A model generated the notes under the pieces. That model saw nothing but the letters and a program-made list of their open reading frames with translations. It was not told the origin of the DNA and searched no databases. Of a DNA stretch of 10,141 nucleotides, positions 7,142 through 10,141 are shown one piece after another. Made by a program: the position numbers and the translations under genes. Position 1 is the stretch's first letter, and each line of letters starts with the position of its first letter. This DNA comes from Pelotomaculum sp. UBA3103 (GTDB lineage: Bacteria > Bacillota > Desulfotomaculia > Desulfotomaculales > Pelotomaculaceae). The stretch is from the NCBI GenBank assembly GCA_002365855.1, contig DFAP01000017.1, positions 1 to 10,141 on the forward strand, given 5' to 3'.

Positions 7142-7885
7142 TTGGAGGTGAGAATAATCAGCGCATATGCCATTGAGGCCAACAATATTGCCTTGGTAAA
7201 AAACAAAAAACAGATTCTTAATGTGGGCCATTTTTACCTGAACTACGGGGAAGTAATGGCCCTGATAGGAGAAAACGGCTCTGGAAAAAGCACACTTGTT
7301 CAGGTATTGGCGCTCCTGCAGAAGCCCGATAGCGGTGAATTATTTATACGCGGGGAGAAAGTAACAAACAAAAAAGAGCTGGACTTTCGGAGGAAAATGG
7401 CCGTAGTTTTCCAAGAAGCTCTCCTGCTGAACACAACGGTCTACAACAATGTGGCATCCGGGCTTTTAATCAGGGGATATAAGAAGAGTGCAATTGATGA
7501 CAGGGTTCACAAATGGCTGAAAATCTTCGGGATTGAATCCCTGGCGCACCGTTCCATCCGCTTCCTGTCAGGTGGAGAATCCCAGAGGGCAAGCCTCGCC
7601 AGAGCCTTCGCACTGAACCCGGAGGTACTGTTTATGGATGAACCTTTCCCCGCGCTGGATTACCCCACCAGAAGGAGCCTGATCCTTGAGCTGGGTGACA
7701 TTCTAAGGTCAACGAAAATCAGCACCATTATCGTTACCCACGATCACAACGAGATACCGCCCCTTGCAAACAGCGTCACCGTGCTGCATCAAGGCAGTAT
7801 AATCCAGAGAGGCGTGTACCAGGAGATTTTTTCTCGCCCCGCCAATAATACAGTAGCCGCCCTGGTGGGCTCTGCAATTAATTAA
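7142..7885 (+). CDS. tupC: Tungstate/molybdate-type ABC transporter ATPase (TupC/ModC-like), orphan
   Basis: ABC ATPase of about 240 aa with all catalytic motifs. From the TTG, Walker A GENGSGKST is at 43-51. It is followed by the Q-loop VVFQ, the signature LSGGESQRASLARAF, Walker B VLFMDEPFPALD, and the switch histidine in IIVTHDHNE. The VVFQEALLLNTTVYNNVASG stretch is of the TupC/WtpC kind, and the upstream Moco-type riboswitch supports an oxyanion (tungstate or molybdate) importer role. No TupA binding protein or TupB permease is adjacent, which is unusual because these genes normally form one operon. The start is odd. TTG at 7142 precedes the perfect GGAGGTGA site (7144-7151), and the in-frame codon at proper spacing is ATC (7157), not ATG. 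The function is family-level, and the substrate is inferred from the riboswitch. Confidence 0.85.
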   Translation: MEVRIISAYAIEANNIALVKNKKQILNVGHFYLNYGEVMALIGENGSGKSTLVQVLALLQKPDSGELFIRGEKVTNKKELDFRRKMAVVFQEALLLNTTVYNNVASGLLIRGYKKSAIDDRVHKWLKIFGIESLAHRSIRFLSGGESQRASLARAFALNPEVLFMDEPFPALDYPTRRSLILELGDILRSTKISTIIVTHDHNEIPPLANSVTVLHQGSIIQRGVYQEIFSRPANNTVAALVGSAIN

Positions 7886-7886
7886 C

Positions 7887-7960
7887 CAGTCCCTGGGACA
7901 GGGGGACAGGTCCCTTGTCCCACTGCGCTGCACACCCCTGCGCTCACTGTGTCCCACTGG
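7887..7960. repeat. REP-like GGGAC palindrome cluster
   Basis: GGGAC (7895-7899) pairs with GTCCC (7917-7921), enclosing a second small stem GGGA/TCCC with loop CAGG. Downstream, TGTCCCACTG occurs twice as a 34-bp-spaced direct repeat (7916-7925 and 7950-7959). There is no U tract, so it is not a standard terminator for the ATPase gene. It lies next to a RAYT-type transposase remnant, the usual neighbour of REP palindromes. Confidence 0.65.
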
Positions 7961-7992
7961 AATGCAATGCCAATGTCCTAAATGCCAGTGCC

Positions 7993-8205
7993 CTATATCC
8001 TATCAATCGTACTCTTAGATATTCCAGTTAATCTTGATAATTACCTGACTGTCACACCTTCTATTGACTTTATGACTTTAATAATTTCATCCCTTTTGTG
8101 TTTTTCAAGCCAAAGTAATTGGTTTATGTTTGAGATGCTGTGTTGTGAAAAAATATCTATTATATCACTATCCATAAAGTCTTTTTCTACATATAAGCCT
8201 CCCGA
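7993..8205 (-). pseudogene. C-terminal remnant of a REP-associated (RAYT/Y1-type) transposase
   Basis: Translating the minus strand from 8205 gives an acidic linker (VEKDFMDSDIIDIFS), then EKHKRDEIIKVIKSIEGVTVR. A TAA stop follows at 8043-8041 and then LSRLTGISKSTIDRI before the natural TAG at 7995-7993. The pattern R-D-E-I-(x)-EGV-(x)-RQL-(x)-R-L-T-G-I-S is the C-terminal helix-turn-helix tail of Firmicutes RAYT-like transposases as I know them. Here the expected Gln codon CAA reads TAA. The N-terminal catalytic domain with HUH histidines and tyrosine is not found upstream; the frame is closed by a stop at 8208-8206. It is therefore a decayed, non-functional fragment. Recognition is by motif memory only. 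Confidence 0.65.
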
Positions 8206-8512
8206 TTATTTACAACAATTATAACATATGCATTATGAACAATATATCCCTACTACATAACCCACATGCCATACCCGGAACATTAAAATCTTGATTTTAC
8301 TAAGCTTTACGTTGTTTCCCTTTTCAGAGAAACTAATAAACTCCAACACGCCGATGCCATCTGTAAGCCCATGAAAGACTTCCAGTCCTGCCCTTATTAT
8401 CCGTAAGATACAACAGCAATTTAAAATTAGTGTAGCCTCATCATTTCCTACACCACCCGGGGGCATACTATCGTTCTAAAGGAACAAAAAAAGTGAAAAG
8501 GACAGAAAGAAT
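8206..8512. other. AT-rich stretch with no recognised gene
   Basis: About 300 nt lie between the transposase remnant and kamA. A 77-codon minus-strand frame (8466-8233) and short plus-strand frames are open, but none resembles a protein I know and none has a convincing ribosome binding site. It may hold further decayed coding sequence. Only the last few bases, AAAAGGACAG before 8513, look functional, as a weak ribosome binding site for kamA. I see no clear promoter. Confidence 0.5.
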
Positions 8513-9667
8513 ATGCAACAAGTACATAACCAACCTGTGACCCAACCCCTGGTAGAAGAAGTCAAAAGATATCACCGCATCAATACCGATACTATAGAAG
8601 AATGGTGGTATCAAATAAGAAACCAGGTAGATACTTTAGAAGAATTGAAAAAATACATTAATGTAACACCCGAGGAAGAAGAAGCCATAAATAATACTAC
8701 GGCTAAATGGGGAACTACCCCCTACTTCGCATCTTTAATGGATCCGGAAAATCCCAACTGTCCGATCAGGAAACAGGTTGTGCCTTCCATGCATGAACAG
8801 CAAAATCGCTATGGGATCGAAAATTACCTGGTATATAAGGAGAATAGAGCAGGAGATGAAGACCGGCCGGATACTATAGCCAGGCAGTATCATGACCGAA
8901 TTGCCTTTACGGTTGTGAATATATGCGGTATTTACTGCAGGCACTGTTTCCGCAAAGAATTGGTAGTAGATAAATCATTACAGCTTAGATTTGATGTCGA
9001 TGAAGGACTGGAATGGATTAGAGAACACACTGAACTTAGAGAAGTATTGGTAACAGGTGGGGACCCTTTACTTCTCCCAGATGACAAGATTGAATACATA
9101 GTTCGTAAACTTAGAGAAATACCCCATATAGAAATGATCCGATTTGGCAGCAGATTGCCGGTAGTACTTCCCCACCGCATTACCAAAGGGCTGCAAAGGG
9201 TCCTGGGAGGATATCATAAAGTGCCGATTTGGCTCAATACGCAATGCAATCACGCCAGAGAAATAACGGAAAAAACTGCACAGGCAGTATGGGACTTATT
9301 AACCTGCGGAGTTAATGTAGGCAACCAGGCCGTGCTGCTAAAAGGCATCAATGATGACAAAAAATCATTTCAGGAACTGCATCAAAAATTGTTAAACATA
9401 AGAATCAGGCCATATTATGTTTTTTATTTAGAACCGGCCCCTGGTATTGACCATTTTAGAACCCCGGTTGAAAAGGGCGCTGAACTAATCAGGGATACCA
9501 TTAGGGGTCATACTTCCGGTTTAGCTCAGCCCATGTATGTTATTGCAACCAATATAGGCAAGATACCATTAATGCCTGATTATTACATTGCCGGGAAAGA
9601 TGAAGAAAAATATACTCTGCGAAATTATCGAGGTGAAATTACTACAATTCCTAATATCCCCACATAG
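8513..9667 (+). CDS. kamA: KamA-family radical SAM/PLP 2,3-aminomutase, substrate uncertain
   Basis: Enzyme family that moves an alpha-amino group to the beta carbon using a [4Fe-4S] cluster, S-adenosylmethionine and PLP; lysine 2,3-aminomutase is the type member. The radical SAM motif CGIYCRHC has cysteines at 138, 142 and 145. TGGDPLLL and GSRLPVVLPHRIT follow, and the PLP lysine is K350 in GKIPLMPDYY. The N-terminal WWYQIRNQ...TPEEE and TPYFASLMDP features are normal. Two points are odd. The aspartates that hold the side-chain amine of lysine (Asp293 and Asp330 in the Clostridium subterminale enzyme) align with E307 and about A345, with a two-residue gap. The protein also stops after RGEITTIPNIPT, without the cysteine-rich zinc-binding tail. 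The gene is visibly AT-richer than the liv operon, suggesting separate ancestry. Lysine, glutamate or another amino acid cannot be decided here. Confidence 0.9.
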   Translation: MQQVHNQPVTQPLVEEVKRYHRINTDTIEEWWYQIRNQVDTLEELKKYINVTPEEEEAINNTTAKWGTTPYFASLMDPENPNCPIRKQVVPSMHEQQNRYGIENYLVYKENRAGDEDRPDTIARQYHDRIAFTVVNICGIYCRHCFRKELVVDKSLQLRFDVDEGLEWIREHTELREVLVTGGDPLLLPDDKIEYIVRKLREIPHIEMIRFGSRLPVVLPHRITKGLQRVLGGYHKVPIWLNTQCNHAREITEKTAQAVWDLLTCGVNVGNQAVLLKGINDDKKSFQELHQKLLNIRIRPYYVFYLEPAPGIDHFRTPVEKGAELIRDTIRGHTSGLAQPMYVIATNIGKIPLMPDYYIAGKDEEKYTLRNYRGEITTIPNIPT

Positions 9668-9811
9668 CACAGCTACCAATGGCTTTGCGAATAACTACGC
9701 GGATATTGCCAGGGAAATGAACTTGACAGCGCTGCAGATGTCATTACGGGCACTGGTCACCCCTGGTTTGATAACGACGGTAAGCCCGTAGCCACACCCC
9801 ACGTCATTGCG
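9668..9811 (+). pseudogene. Coding-like remnant of unrecognised origin
   Basis: Downstream of the kamA stop, two adjoining frames look protein-like. One reads NGFANNYADIAREMN up to about 9720. The next, in a frame shifted by one step and matching the kamA frame, reads ELDSAADVITGTGHPWFDND followed by GKPVATPHVIA (9719-9811). The join near 9719 would need a frameshift, and there is no start codon with a ribosome binding site. The simplest reading is a truncated, frameshifted gene end, interrupted on its right by the repeats at 9801-9961. I do not recognise the family. Confidence 0.35.
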
Positions 9812-9961
9812 TCCACGTCATCGTCGTCATTGGGGACGCGCGTCGTCATTGCGTCGTCATTGGGGACGTGCCTGTTTCTGCACATACACTCTCATTGCTA
9901 TTATTTGTCAATAGTAACATGCAAAATAAGGCACGTCCCCATATTGCACCCATATTGCACC
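9801..9961. repeat. Cluster of direct and inverted repeats built on TTGGGGACG
   Basis: The 17-bp sequence CGTCGTCATTGGGGACG occurs at 9822-9838 and 9852-9868 (30-bp period), with further CGTCATTG fragments around them. A perfect 13-bp inverted repeat, TGGGGACGTGCCT (9861-9873) against AGGCACGTCCCCA (9929-9941), has partly complementary inner flanks. It therefore makes a long imperfect hairpin of about 80 nt. CATATTGCACC is then repeated in tandem (9940-9950, 9951-9961). The shape is that of a small REP/MITE-like dispersed repeat, not of a CRISPR. Confidence 0.75.
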
Positions 9962-10034
9962 CAGCAAAGCAGAAAAGACCCCAACAAAAATAATACATAT
10001 CTTGACAAAGGGACATGGGATTGTCTCTTTTCCC

Positions 10035-10056
10035 GGGGACAGGCAACTCCTGCCCC
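10035..10056. repeat. GGGGACAGG hairpin
   Basis: GGGG-a-CAGG (10035-10043) pairs with CCTGCCCC (10049-10056) around the loop CAACT, giving 8 bp with one bulged A. Outer flanks GACAAAG (10004-10010) and CTTTTGTC (10061-10068) are also nearly complementary, so the element may span about 65 nt. It belongs with the other GGGGAC palindromes of the window. Only weak T-richness follows, so terminator function is possible but not supported. Confidence 0.55.
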
Positions 10057-10141
10057 TTTACTTTTGTCGCTAACAGCTATAAATTGTCGGAATGTGTTGG
10101 AAAATTATGATAAATTTTTTACTTAGGGCTTGCTGAACAAG

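Noticed and set aside
6949..7231. Minus-strand frames of 85-89 codons
   Set aside because: They cover the plus-strand riboswitch and the start of the ATPase gene and have no recognisable protein features.
7982..8224. Plus-strand frame of 80 codons
   Set aside because: The opposite strand reads as a transposase tail; this frame has no ribosome binding site or family resemblance.
8233..8466. Minus-strand frame of 77 codons
   Set aside because: It has no recognised motif and no ribosome binding site, and nothing joins it to the transposase remnant. Decayed DNA is more likely.
9801..9961. CRISPR array
   Set aside because: The direct repeats are too few, too short and overlapping, with no regular unique spacers and no cas genes.
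10084..10111. Promoter TTGTCG-16-TATGAT near the right edge
   Set aside because: The -35 is poor, the spacer is short, and no downstream gene is visible inside the window to support it.
10122..10141. Possible insertion-sequence end (GGGCTTGCTGAACAAG)
   Set aside because: It resembles ends of some IS elements, but the window stops here, so neither the partner repeat nor a transposase can be seen.

Overview
The window looks like chromosomal DNA of an anaerobic Gram-positive bacterium (Bacillota; by feel Peptococcaceae / Desulfotomaculum-Pelotomaculum-like, which is inference). The reasons are strong AGGAGG-type ribosome binding sites, TTG and GTG starts, a T-box leader, a molybdenum-cofactor-type riboswitch, a KamA-family radical SAM enzyme, and GGGGAC-rich palindromes scattered between genes.

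Positions 1-6830 hold one minus-strand transcription unit. It has a sigma-A promoter (6802-6830), then a T-box leader (about 6795-6374), then a complete LIV-type amino acid ABC transporter: lipoprotein binding protein, permeases LivH and LivM, and ATPases LivG and LivF. It ends with a phenylacetate-CoA ligase (paaK) and a terminator at 17-42. The genes are packed tightly (4 nt, 75 nt, 1 nt, 8-nt overlap, 25 nt). The best reading of the T-box specifier is UUC (Phe). Together with paaK, this suggests that the 'branched-chain' transporter takes up phenylalanine or another aromatic amino acid for breakdown to arylacetyl-CoA. The leader is unusual: one Stem I is followed by two complete antiterminator/terminator modules.

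Positions 6930-7885 run on the plus strand. A Moco/Tuco-type riboswitch and a terminator hairpin precede a single ABC ATPase resembling TupC/ModC. No permease or binding protein accompanies it, and it has no good conventional start codon at its Shine-Dalgarno.

Positions 7886-8512 are a decayed accessory stretch. REP-like GGGAC palindromes lie beside a minus-strand C-terminal fragment of a RAYT/Y1-type transposase with an in-frame stop, followed by AT-rich DNA in which no gene is recognised.

Positions 8513-9667 (plus strand, visibly more AT-rich than the transport operon) encode a KamA-family PLP/radical SAM 2,3-aminomutase. Its lysine-recognition aspartates are replaced and its C-terminal zinc-binding tail is missing. 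Positions 9668-10141 contain a coding-like remnant, dense direct and inverted repeats built on TTGGGGACG / GGGGACGTGCC, and another GGGGACAGG hairpin. No intact gene is visible there.
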